From: Flammeovirgaceae bacterium BBD 1991-12
Lineage (GTDB): Bacteria; Bacteroidota; Bacteroidia; Cytophagales; Cyclobacteriaceae
Length of the DNA: 64,000 nucleotides
NCBI GenBank assembly: GCA_001657315.1
Contig: LYSV01000039.1
Location: 1-64,000, forward strand
Direction: 5' to 3'
The notes below the pieces were generated by a model. That model made no database searches and was not told where the DNA came from. It worked only from the letters and a program-made list of their open reading frames with translations. This document shows, piece by piece, positions 8,626 through 16,154 of the stretch. A program made the position numbers and the translations under genes. The stretch's first letter is position 1. Every line of letters begins with the position of its first letter.

Positions 8626-9583
8626 GCAAAGAAAATATTTGCTTGATCTGGCGCGGAAAAAGGGATATCAGGAAGAGTCTGAGCAGATTGATTTCTTGAA
8701 GAAATATTTCTATGGGAACTTCGACTACTATGAAGAAAAGATTTGCAATCAGGTTAATGACAAAGACAAAAAATATTGGAGGTTAAAAGAGCAAGAAAGA
8801 ATATCTGAGGTTATTTCAATATTAAAAGCTGAAAGTCAATCTAAAACTAGAGAACGAATTAATACAAGTACTCTAATCTCAGCCTCGGAAATAGCAAATT
8901 TTCAATTTTGTCCTGTAAGTTTTAGTATTCAAAGAACTTATGAAGTAGAGAGTAATGTAAAAATGGAAATGGGTTCCTTCATTCACGATACAGTCAATAT
9001 GAAAGACGGAGACTTTAGCCGTAATGGCAAAACTCTCCTAATGAATAAGATTAAGGAACTACCAAAACTGTATAAAAACAGAATCAATTACAGCGGTCAT
9101 TTAAATGGATCCAAAACCTTTATTAACACCGAACTGAATATTTCATGTAAACCCGACTATATAATATCAGATAATAATACTGGTGAGAAATTCATTATAG
9201 AAGAAAAGTATTCAACTAAGGCACTTCAAACAGCTATCTACCTGAATCAAAAAATCCAATTAATAGCGTACTTGCTGACTATTCCAGATGTTGAGTATGG
9301 ATATGTGATTACATGGAGATATTACTCTGGTGAACGAAATGAGTTAAAGCTTATTCTTGCAAATGATGATAAGAGCATTGATAATTTTCTTATTTCAAAG
9401 TATGATAAAGAACTTGAAAATCAACTAAAATCATTACTTATTGAAATTAGAAGCCTGATTTCGGAGGGAGAAATGATTAAAAGGATTAAATACTCTTCGG
9501 CCAAATGTTCTAAATGCTCAGTAAGTCAATATTGCAGACATAAGAAAACCAAAGAACAAAAACTGACTTTCCCCTACATGTAA
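8615..9583 (+). CDS. Cas4/RecB-like PD-(D/E)XK nuclease with four-cysteine cluster
   Basis: 322 aa from the ATG at 8615, overlapping the previous gene by 11 nt; an upstream ATG at 8585 would make the overlap much longer and add no recognisable domain. The sequence follows the Cas4/RecB layout: Cys99 in NFQFCP, His124 in GSFIHD, Asp181 in CKPDY, E-x-K (EEKYS, residues 196-200), the QxxxY helix (QLIAY, 215-219) and a C-terminal C-x2-C-x5-C (Cys298, 301, 307). Together these predict a nuclease core with a 4Fe-4S cluster. About 85 N-terminal residues precede it and are unassigned. No other cas genes or CRISPR arrays are in the window, so a CRISPR-adaptation role is unlikely. It is the probable effector or DNA-processing nuclease of the cluster. 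Confidence 0.82.
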   Translation: MTYKQRKYLLDLARKKGYQEESEQIDFLKKYFYGNFDYYEEKICNQVNDKDKKYWRLKEQERISEVISILKAESQSKTRERINTSTLISASEIANFQFCPVSFSIQRTYEVESNVKMEMGSFIHDTVNMKDGDFSRNGKTLLMNKIKELPKLYKNRINYSGHLNGSKTFINTELNISCKPDYIISDNNTGEKFIIEEKYSTKALQTAIYLNQKIQLIAYLLTIPDVEYGYVITWRYYSGERNELKLILANDDKSIDNFLISKYDKELENQLKSLLIEIRSLISEGEMIKRIKYSSAKCSKCSVSQYCRHKKTKEQKLTFPYM

Positions 9584-9604
9584 TTATTATATTAAGTAGA
9601 ATTT

Positions 9605-9816
9605 CATCTACGTCCAGGCGGGCTGGCAAGGCAAAATACCCGGGCGTGGGTCGGCCAGTGGGCTTGGCAGGTGATTATTTTGGCTTGATTTCTTTGTTTA
9701 CTTTCTTCATCTAAGGAAGAAAGTAAAAGCCCAGCGGCTTGAGCGAAATAGCAAACACAAAAGAAAGACAAATAATCAGTGAGCCATTCTAATTCTGCTA
9801 CAAGCGTCTGCGCGAC
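9605..9816. repeat. Intergenic repeat element at the 3' edge of the defence block
   Basis: Composition changes abruptly from AT-rich coding sequence to a GC-richer non-coding stretch. It contains a perfect 12-bp inverted repeat, TTTACTTTCTTC at 9697-9708 and its complement at 9716-9727, with a 7-nt loop. Sequence of this kind (hairpin plus 'gcccagcggcttgagcgaaat') is familiar as a dispersed intergenic element in Bacteroidota, but no second copy is present in this window. It replaces the missing 3' half of the AraC gene next to it. Confidence 0.45.
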
Positions 9817-10176
9817 CCGGTCAAAGGACGCATTCAGGGAATCAAGGTGAGCAAAATCTTCTGTAAAACAGACAAGGCAACCAAATATCTTTTGAGAGGT
9901 GGACCAGCTTTCCAGCTTGCCGGGATAGGAAAAACAGATACTGTTTTCGCTCGAGCTGAACTTCTGGTCCGGTAAACTCCATTCCACCCCGGAGTTGCGG
10001 AAAAAGACCACCCGATAGAAGTTACATCTGAACAGCGGCATTTCCATTCTTTTGGTCTCCGGCTGGTCTTCAATACGCATGATGGCAAAATCATCCCCCC
10101 GTGGCACGCCGATTTGCAACTGATCATAAAAGTCAGTGATGGTCTTCAGATGTGGGATATGATATTCCCCGGACAT
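9817..10176 (-). pseudogene. Truncated AraC-family regulator (sensor domain only)
   Basis: The first 120 codons (start 10176) read as the N-terminal cupin-like domain of a Bacteroidota AraC regulator (IPHLKTITDFYDQL ... CFTEDFAHLDSLNASFDR). After Arg120 the frame stays open but translates the adjacent repeat element (ending at about 9604), and the C-terminal AraC helix-turn-helix domain is absent. Without it the protein could not bind DNA. The break coincides with the edge of the AT-rich cluster, suggesting that island insertion or repeat activity destroyed it. Confidence 0.65.
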
Positions 10177-10208
10177 ACGTTCTGTAGAAAGGAAAAACAG
10201 CCGGCTCT

Positions 10209-10682
10209 CTACGGAATACGGATATCCTTCTCTCTGTTCTCCATTTTCGTTATTAATTTTTCGATGTTCCGCTCCAGTGTCGCTTCGGTCTTAATGTAAT
10301 TCAGGTATTTCAATATATCCTTTTTTCTCGATGCAGTCAGTTTGTTGAAATCTTCCTCCAGGCCTTTTGATCGGAGTCTTTCCTTCAATTGTGGAGGCAT
10401 GGGATAGGTTTTCTTTTCACTTTCAAAGTTCTGTCTGATCTCAAATTCTGCATATTGACCGAGCCCCGTCTGCCCACCCTTCAGCATGGGTATATTCACA
10501 AAAAGCCTGTACGGTCCGTCTTTCACCGGTACCAGATTCTTGCCGAAGTCAAACCCGTTGATCTTTCCTTTTATCTTTATATGTCCCGCGCGAGGTTCCA
10601 TTTTGCCCGTGATTTCTGTAGGAACATCGACACAGGCATTGATCCCCACTTTGTAAATCTTTGCTTTGAAGGTAAAACTCAT
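10209..10682 (-). CDS. YdeI/OmpD-associated family protein with DUF1905
   Basis: 157 aa. Residues 1-90 look like DUF1905, a small beta-barrel-like domain (FKAKIYKVGINACVDVP ... GPYRLFVN), and residues 95-150 like the YdeI/OmpD-associated helical domain (LKERLRSKG ... SRKKDILKYLNYIKTEAT). The family is widespread and mostly cytoplasmic; YdeI has been tied to envelope stress and bacteriocin resistance in enterobacteria, but a molecular function is not known here. It is a monocistronic minus-strand gene, and the ATG at 10682 is the natural start. Confidence 0.75.
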   Translation of the reverse strand: MSFTFKAKIYKVGINACVDVPTEITGKMEPRAGHIKIKGKINGFDFGKNLVPVKDGPYRLFVNIPMLKGGQTGLGQYAEFEIRQNFESEKKTYPMPPQLKERLRSKGLEEDFNKLTASRKKDILKYLNYIKTEATLERNIEKLITKMENREKDIRIP

Positions 10683-10736
10683 ATAATAAGCCCTTATTCG
10701 GTAATTCCGGATAAGTAGTTGATTGTATATCAGGTT

Positions 10737-11759
10737 CTACAGAGGCTGTAGTTCAGCTGTTTTACTTCTCTTCTTCAGCCACCAGTCCAGCCTCGTCTCT
10801 GGTTTGTAATTGGTAACCTTCGGTTTTGACTCAGCCCTTTCAATTTTTAACGTATTCAGCTCAGCTACCACCGACCAGATCGTACCGAATTGTTCTTTTT
10901 TCAGGTCCAGGCATACGCATTTATCGGAAAGAACAGCTTTAGCCCTGTCCAGATCCATCTGCCTCAAAGACTGCAGATGCTCCCTCAAGCCATTGTACCT
11001 GTCCACGCTCTTACTCCACTCCACACCGCCTCTGTCAAACCGGACCATTTCTCTGGTCATGAATTGGTTGGTGATAAAAATAAAATCTTCATCTCTCTCC
11101 GGCCTTCTTACCGTGCTCGCCTGAGGAGCCGACTCAACTACGGCCAGTTCACCTGTTGGGTCTGCGATCAGAAAATTGTTGGCTGCTGAAACCTTCGTTT
11201 TCAGGATCACATCCACCGCCTGCTGAGCAGAGCTACAGTTTTCCAGCACCTTTCTTACCATAAAATGAAAACCTATACCGGGTTGTATTTCCGTGCCATT
11301 GACAAATGACATGGCTATGAACAGGCCTTTTTCATTGATCCCATCCGAGCGGCCGATAAAAACATCGGACTGGCTGATATAGGCATATTTGTCCTTCGGG
11401 GCAATTAAACTGCTCTCGGTGAATTTCCTGAATGCAAACAACATGTCGTAGTTTCTTCCGGCTATCACGGACTCCTTGTTTCTGAAAGCAAATACACTGC
11501 ATTGGGCAGTGGATCCATCGACACCCAGGCTCATCAGGAATGCCCCCAGATTTTCCGGTTTCTCCTTGATCCCTTTGGCAAAGCCTTCGATTTCTTCCAC
11601 CAGCTCGGGATAGAAATCGGGTAGTTGCGCATAGGAGGCAAGCCCGAACTCCCTCTTTTCCTCGCTTATTTTCGGCAAGGTAAAACCATTCTTTGCAAGG
11701 AGTGAACCATACGTAAGGCCCATTTCAAAAAACTCTCCATATAGTCTGGGGTGATACAT
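10737..11759 (-). CDS. C45-type (acyl-CoA:6-APA acyltransferase-like) Ntn hydrolase
   Basis: 340 aa. The sequence follows peptidase family C45: a predicted autoprocessing nucleophile Cys87 in TAQCSVFAF, followed by AGRNYDMLF, then SDGINEKGLFIAMS and a NNFLIADPTGELAVVE strand. In this Ntn-hydrolase family the chain cleaves itself before the Cys, and the enzyme hydrolyses or transfers amide-linked acyl groups. The substrate cannot be told. No signal peptide is visible, which suggests a cytoplasmic location. A TATATTTG -7 element lies 27 nt upstream of the start. Confidence 0.8.
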   Translation of the reverse strand: MYHPRLYGEFFEMGLTYGSLLAKNGFTLPKISEEKREFGLASYAQLPDFYPELVEEIEGFAKGIKEKPENLGAFLMSLGVDGSTAQCSVFAFRNKESVIAGRNYDMLFAFRKFTESSLIAPKDKYAYISQSDVFIGRSDGINEKGLFIAMSFVNGTEIQPGIGFHFMVRKVLENCSSAQQAVDVILKTKVSAANNFLIADPTGELAVVESAPQASTVRRPERDEDFIFITNQFMTREMVRFDRGGVEWSKSVDRYNGLREHLQSLRQMDLDRAKAVLSDKCVCLDLKKEQFGTIWSVVAELNTLKIERAESKPKVTNYKPETRLDWWLKKRSKTAELQPL

Positions 11760-11785
11760 GTTTTGGATCTGATTTGTTGGTTTTT

Positions 11786-11793
11786 CAAATATA
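11786..11793 (-). promoter_or_regulatory. Bacteroidota-type -7 element upstream of C45 hydrolase
   Basis: Read on the minus strand the octamer is TATATTTG, an exact match to the Bacteroidota -7 consensus TAnnTTTG, 27 nt before the ATG at 11759. A -33 TTG is not evident, so this is a candidate only. Confidence 0.4.
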
Positions 11794-11965
11794 GGGCCTG
11801 GTGATGTAACTAACGTGTAGTAGCCCGATTTCTGTACATACTATATTGATGAAAAATGAAGGAGAAGAGTGACCCTCTGAATGAAGGTAGCTGAAACGAG
11901 GATGACTGATCCTTCCGGAACAGAGCTGTTTCGAAAGGGGGGAAGACCATGTATGTTTCAGGCTT

Positions 11966-13054
11966 CTAAAAAAGTATGCCCAATCTCACGTCCAGATTTT
12001 CAGCCACATGACCATGGGCTTTCAGGGAAGTCCCGATCTGATACCTTTTACCGATCAGGTACAGCAGTTCGTATCGTTGATAAAAATCCTTACTGGTAGA
12101 GGGGAAGGGGCGATAGGCATAGTACCCGATCTGTTGATTAAAGGTAAATCGACCAAAGACGAAATTGTGTCCCAGCATCAGCCCTATGATGTGATGATCG
12201 TAGTCCTCACCGGCCCGCTCGGCTTTTTCCTTGAAAGAGCCATCCCGGACCAGCTCTACTCCGAGGTTAAGGGCATTGAAGTTTGAAAAATACCAAAGCC
12301 CTCCTCCTGAAAGCCCCAAAAGCAGCTTACGCTCCTCAGGAAACTCCTCTGTGGCATCCACACCGGGCAGTGTGCCAAAAAGACGTGCATAGCCCTGCAG
12401 GGTGCCACGCCGTTGATTTTGCCGGGCCCTTTCTTCGAGGGTGATCGGTTCCGGGCTGTACGTGAGGCCGAGCCCGAAGGTGGGAAAGTTCATTCCCTTG
12501 TTGGGCTGCCGCATGCCTCCGTTGGAAATGTGATTGTAGTGCGCTGTCACGCTTGCTGTGTAATGGGGTGATATCCTGTAGTTGATATTGAAATTCAGTA
12601 ACAGCAAAAAGCTTAATGGAGCACTGTAAAAGGTGTTTTCAGGATTGGACTCCTCATCATACACCTGATCCAGAAAGGTGACACCAGCCCCCGCTCTCAG
12701 GCTGTAAAACACCCTCTTTTTGTAGCTTAGCAAAGGTTCGGCAAAGTATATAAGGTTGTAGGAGTTCCCCAGCTGATCAGGATTGCCATAGTTAAAATAA
12801 TTAAATGATAGTCCCGTCTGCGCGTAGCAGTTGCAGTTATCCCAGGATCGCTTCCTGGTCATGAGCTTGCTCCATTCTATCTGTACACCCCATGGATTGG
12901 ATTGAGAAATATCCTGCAGCTCTGAAGAATGGGGGATAATGAATCCGTAGTGTGTCCGGATACCGTAAAGCACAGGGTTGACCGGCATTTCCTGAGCCAG
13001 GGCCGAAATACTGGTCAGTATTATCAGAACAACGGTTACCGATGGTTTCATCAT
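11966..13054 (-). CDS. Acyloxyacyl hydrolase, PagL-like lipid A deacylase
   Basis: 362 aa with a signal peptide (MMKPSVTVVLIILTSISALA-Q), so exported. The central part carries the PagL signature HISNGG (His and Ser of the catalytic site) followed by KGMNFPTFGLGLTYS, within alternating aromatic beta strands expected of an outer-membrane barrel. PagL removes the 3-O-acyl chain of lipid A. The protein is about twice as long as classical PagL; the C-terminal half looks like further barrel strands (GHNFVFGRFTFNQQIGYYAY). It stands alone on the minus strand with a candidate -7 element just upstream. Confidence 0.75.
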   Translation of the reverse strand: MMKPSVTVVLIILTSISALAQEMPVNPVLYGIRTHYGFIIPHSSELQDISQSNPWGVQIEWSKLMTRKRSWDNCNCYAQTGLSFNYFNYGNPDQLGNSYNLIYFAEPLLSYKKRVFYSLRAGAGVTFLDQVYDEESNPENTFYSAPLSFLLLLNFNINYRISPHYTASVTAHYNHISNGGMRQPNKGMNFPTFGLGLTYSPEPITLEERARQNQRRGTLQGYARLFGTLPGVDATEEFPEERKLLLGLSGGGLWYFSNFNALNLGVELVRDGSFKEKAERAGEDYDHHIIGLMLGHNFVFGRFTFNQQIGYYAYRPFPSTSKDFYQRYELLYLIGKRYQIGTSLKAHGHVAENLDVRLGILF

Positions 13055-13072
13055 GGTAGTATAACTACTCTA

Positions 13073-13080
13073 CAAAAGTA
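13073..13080 (-). promoter_or_regulatory. Candidate -7 element for the PagL-like gene
   Basis: On the minus strand this reads TACTTTTG (TAnnTTTG consensus), 19 nt before the ATG at 13054. A TTTG lies upstream but about 26 nt away, longer than the usual spacing, so the -33 part is unsupported. Confidence 0.38.
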
Positions 13081-13336
13081 ATGTTCCTTAAAGAATATGA
13101 AACGGTCAAAATCTGCGTTTTAATATACAGCCGGCAGAGATGACATCCCGGAATAACGACATGTCAAAAACGCGAAGCACGAGGTGCTTGAAGCAGTTTG
13201 CCCGAACTGTCATTTGCTTTAAAAAATACTGACCAAAGTCCTACCGGGTTTTCATAACCCCGTTTAAACTTGTCATTCAATCGATTTTAGACTAACTTAT
13301 AGATAACTTAAATTCCAATCCAAATCCTTCCAGACT

Positions 13337-15466
13337 ATGAAAATATATGATGAAAAACACCTCAAGAACATTGTCCTCCTGGGCAGCTCCAAGGCTGGCA
13401 AAACGACCTTGTCGGAAACCATGCTATTCGAAGCCGGTATCATCAACAGACGTGGTACCGTAGAAGAAAATGCCACGGTTTCCGACTATCACGCTATTGA
13501 ACATGAAAGAGGCAATTCCGTGTACACCTCATTGATGCACACGGAATGGAGAAACTACAAGATCAACATCCTGGATACTCCCGGATTGGATGATTTTGCA
13601 GGCGAGATCATTTCCTCAGTGAGAGTCGCAGACACCTGTGTATATGTCATCAACAGTCAGCATGGGGTAGAGGTGAGCACGGAGCTCATCTGGAACTACG
13701 TCGATCAATATAAAAAGCCCACGATTTTTGCCATCAATCAACTGGATCACCCCAAGTCTGATTTCCAGAGTACCTATGAAAATCTAAGATCCCACTTCGG
13801 CAATGCTGTCACGCTAATGCAGTATCCCCTGATCGAGGGGCAGGATTTTAACTGCATCATTGACTTGCTGAAGATGAAAATGTACAAGTTTGGTCCACAG
13901 GGTGGTAAACCTGAGAAACTGCCTATTCCGGAGGCTGAAATGGAACGGGCCACTGAGCTGCATAACGAGTTGGTGGAAAAAGCGGCTGAAAATGATGAGG
14001 CGTTGATGGAATTGTACTTCGAAAAAGGTACACTGGATGAGAATGAAATGCGTAAGGGCTTGAAAATAGGCATGTTAAACCATGATGTATTCCCTGTATT
14101 TGCCCTTTCTGCCAAAAACAACATGGGTAGCGGAAGACTGATGGGATTTATCGACAATGTGGCTCCCTCAGGCGTAGATGCACTTCCAGAGACATCCATA
14201 GATGGTGACCTTATTGAAAAAGACCCCAAGGGTCCCGTGGAGTTGTTTGTTTTTAAAACAACGGTAGAGCCCAACCTCGGACAAATGTCTTTTTTCAAGG
14301 TAGAATCCGGTAGCATAGAGGAAGGTGTGGAACTTACCAATCATCAGACCGGACAGACCGAGCGGCTCAACCAGCTTTTTGTGATCGATGGTCATAAGCG
14401 GGAGATGGTTTCCAAACTAGCCACAGGAGACATTGGGGCTACACTCAAGCTCAAAAATACACAAACCAACCACACGCTGAGAGGTGCCGGTGCCAAACTG
14501 GCCATCGCGCCTATGGAGTTCCCGGAACCAAAGATCAGGACAGCCGTGGTGGCCAACAATAAATCGGACGAGGAGAAGCTTGGAGAGGTGCTGCATAAAA
14601 TAGCTTGTGAAGACCCTACAGTGGTCATCGAGTACAACCGGGAGCTCCGGCAACTGATCATAGGCTGCCAGGGAGAGCTGCATCTCAGTGTTGTGAAATG
14701 GTATCTTGAAAACCTGTACAAGCTGGACATTTCCTACGAAACACCACGGATCCCATATCGCGAGACTATCCAGAAACCGGCGCAAAGTGTATATCGCCAT
14801 AAAAAGCAGTCCGGTGGAGCAGGTCAGTTTGCCGAAGTACATATGCGTATTGAACCATGGTATGAAGGAATGCCTGAGCCAAAGGATGTCCCCGTTCGTG
14901 GAGTGGAAGAGATTGAACTCGAATGGGGCGGAAAGCTCGTTTTTTACAACTGCATAGTAGGGGGGACTATAGATGCCCGCTTCCTGCCTTCTATCCTGAA
15001 GGGTATTATGGAAAAAATGCAGGAAGGACCGCTGGTGGGCTGCTTCGTCAGGGATGTACGCGTTATGGTCTATGATGGTAAAATGCATGCCGTGGATTCA
15101 AATGATATTGCCTTTAAGATCGCCGGAATGATGGCCTTTAAGGAAGCCTTTGTCAATGCCAGTCCAAGGATCATGGAGCCTATTCAGGACCTCGAGATCA
15201 TAGTGCCGGAAGCGCTGATGGGAGAGGTGATGACCGATCTGCAAACACGCCGATCTGTTATTCAGGGTATCGATACCAAGGGAGGCTACCAGGTGATTAG
15301 ATCGAAAACACCGTTGGCCGAGCTGGACAAGTACTCCACGGCGCTACGCTCGCTTACACAGGGTAGAGCCAGCTTTACCAGCCGGTTCAGCGAATTTGCC
15401 ACAGTACCCGGCGAGATCCAGAAACAACTGATCGATGAGTATCAGAACAAACTCGTTGAAGCGTAG
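13337..15466 (+). CDS. Elongation factor G paralogue (EF-G II type)
   Basis: 709 aa translational GTPase of EF-G layout: G domain with P-loop GSSKAGKT (residues 16-23) and G3 DTPG, then domain II, and domains III-V (KKQSGGAGQFAEVHMRIEP through GYQVIRSKTPLAELDKYSTALRSLTQGRASF). EF-G drives tRNA-mRNA translocation or, with RRF, ribosome recycling. The G4 motif reads NQLD instead of the usual NKxD, and the gene lies outside a str operon (no rpsL, rpsG or tuf nearby), so it is probably a second EF-G and not the housekeeping copy. The ATG at 13337 gives a start just ahead of the P-loop strand. Confidence 0.88.
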   Translation: MKIYDEKHLKNIVLLGSSKAGKTTLSETMLFEAGIINRRGTVEENATVSDYHAIEHERGNSVYTSLMHTEWRNYKINILDTPGLDDFAGEIISSVRVADTCVYVINSQHGVEVSTELIWNYVDQYKKPTIFAINQLDHPKSDFQSTYENLRSHFGNAVTLMQYPLIEGQDFNCIIDLLKMKMYKFGPQGGKPEKLPIPEAEMERATELHNELVEKAAENDEALMELYFEKGTLDENEMRKGLKIGMLNHDVFPVFALSAKNNMGSGRLMGFIDNVAPSGVDALPETSIDGDLIEKDPKGPVELFVFKTTVEPNLGQMSFFKVESGSIEEGVELTNHQTGQTERLNQLFVIDGHKREMVSKLATGDIGATLKLKNTQTNHTLRGAGAKLAIAPMEFPEPKIRTAVVANNKSDEEKLGEVLHKIACEDPTVVIEYNRELRQLIIGCQGELHLSVVKWYLENLYKLDISYETPRIPYRETIQKPAQSVYRHKKQSGGAGQFAEVHMRIEPWYEGMPEPKDVPVRGVEEIELEWGGKLVFYNCIVGGTIDARFLPSILKGIMEKMQEGPLVGCFVRDVRVMVYDGKMHAVDSNDIAFKIAGMMAFKEAFVNASPRIMEPIQDLEIIVPEALMGEVMTDLQTRRSVIQGIDTKGGYQVIRSKTPLAELDKYSTALRSLTQGRASFTSRFSEFATVPGEIQKQLIDEYQNKLVEA

Positions 15467-15473
15467 TTAAGTT

Positions 15474-15575
15474 ATTAGGTTATTAAGTATATTGAGTTAT
15501 TAAGGCTTGTATTCAGAAACCCGGAGGTTAACATTGGATCTGTCCTTAATAACTCAAGAACCTAATAACTCAATG
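15474..15575. repeat. AATAACTCAATAAC-type inverted repeat between convergent genes
   Basis: Arms GAGTTATTAAGG (15494-15505) and CCTTAATAACTC (15544-15555) are perfectly complementary; flanking TTAGGTTATTAAG and CCTAATAACTCAA extend the pairing imperfectly. It lies at the 3' end of the EF-G gene and overlaps the 3' end of the GNAT gene, so it could end transcription from both sides, but there is no T tract. Similar TTATTGAGTTATT motifs occur at 16070-16150, 20230-20265 and 40699-40755. Confidence 0.5.
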
Positions 15576-15578
15576 CAC

Positions 15579-16028
15579 TCAAACACGCCGGGTCATCAGC
15601 ATTCTGTTGCCGGATCGGAATCCCTTTTTCAGGTACAGTCTATGCGCGTAGGGATTATGGCTTTCAACCTCAAGGTGGAGCGCTTTTATGCCCAGCTCAG
15701 GGGAGTTTTGCAGGAGAAAGTCCATGGCATGATCACCTATGCCTTTGCCACGATGGTCGTCCCTGAGGAAGAGTTCATCAATAAATGCGTCCCTGCCACC
15801 GTATTCAAAGCTGTAACCAAAAGCCAGTACCATATAGCCTGCTATTTTATCCGATTCTTCAATGAGCCAAAGACGCCCGAGCTCCGGATTTTGTATGAAT
15901 TCCCTCAGATTGGATTCCGCCTTATCCCGGTCAAACGGATAATGATCAATAGCATTGAAATCCTCCATCATGGAAAGGATCTCCATGACATCTCCAACTC
16001 CTGCAATGCGATAACTGATCTTTAACAT
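15579..16028 (-). CDS. GNAT-family N-acetyltransferase
   Basis: 149 aa with a single GNAT domain. Strand 4 and motif A read FIDELFLRDDHRGKGIGDHAMDF, containing the acetyl-CoA pyrophosphate-binding RGKGIG, and the C-terminus has the typical LEVESHNPYAHRLYLKKGF. It transfers an acetyl group from acetyl-CoA to an amine on an unknown small molecule or protein. It is convergent with the EF-G paralogue and separated from aconitase by a repeat-containing gap. Confidence 0.85.
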   Translation of the reverse strand: MLKISYRIAGVGDVMEILSMMEDFNAIDHYPFDRDKAESNLREFIQNPELGRLWLIEESDKIAGYMVLAFGYSFEYGGRDAFIDELFLRDDHRGKGIGDHAMDFLLQNSPELGIKALHLEVESHNPYAHRLYLKKGFRSGNRMLMTRRV

Positions 16029-16154
16029 GTTGGTATTGGGTAACCAGATTATTAAGCCGATAAGATTGGAATTACACCTTTAGGGTGAATCAGTATCTAT
16101 ATTAATTCTGTTCGCCAATAACCCAACAAACTCAATAACCCAATAATCCCCTCA

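Noticed and set aside
2639-9583. Assignment of the cluster to a named system (Detocs, BREX, DISARM, Druantia)
   Set aside because: The key markers are absent: no PNP or DtcB-like protein, no PglZ or BrxC-like ATPase, no SNF2 or PLD proteins, no large helicase. Only the presence of a kinase/receiver pair or a methyltransferase is shared.
9604-9816. C-terminal 70 residues of the AraC-like frame as a real domain
   Set aside because: They translate a repeat element; the sequence (FCVCYFAQAAGLLLSSLDEE) is a typical spurious product of Bacteroidota intergenic repeats.
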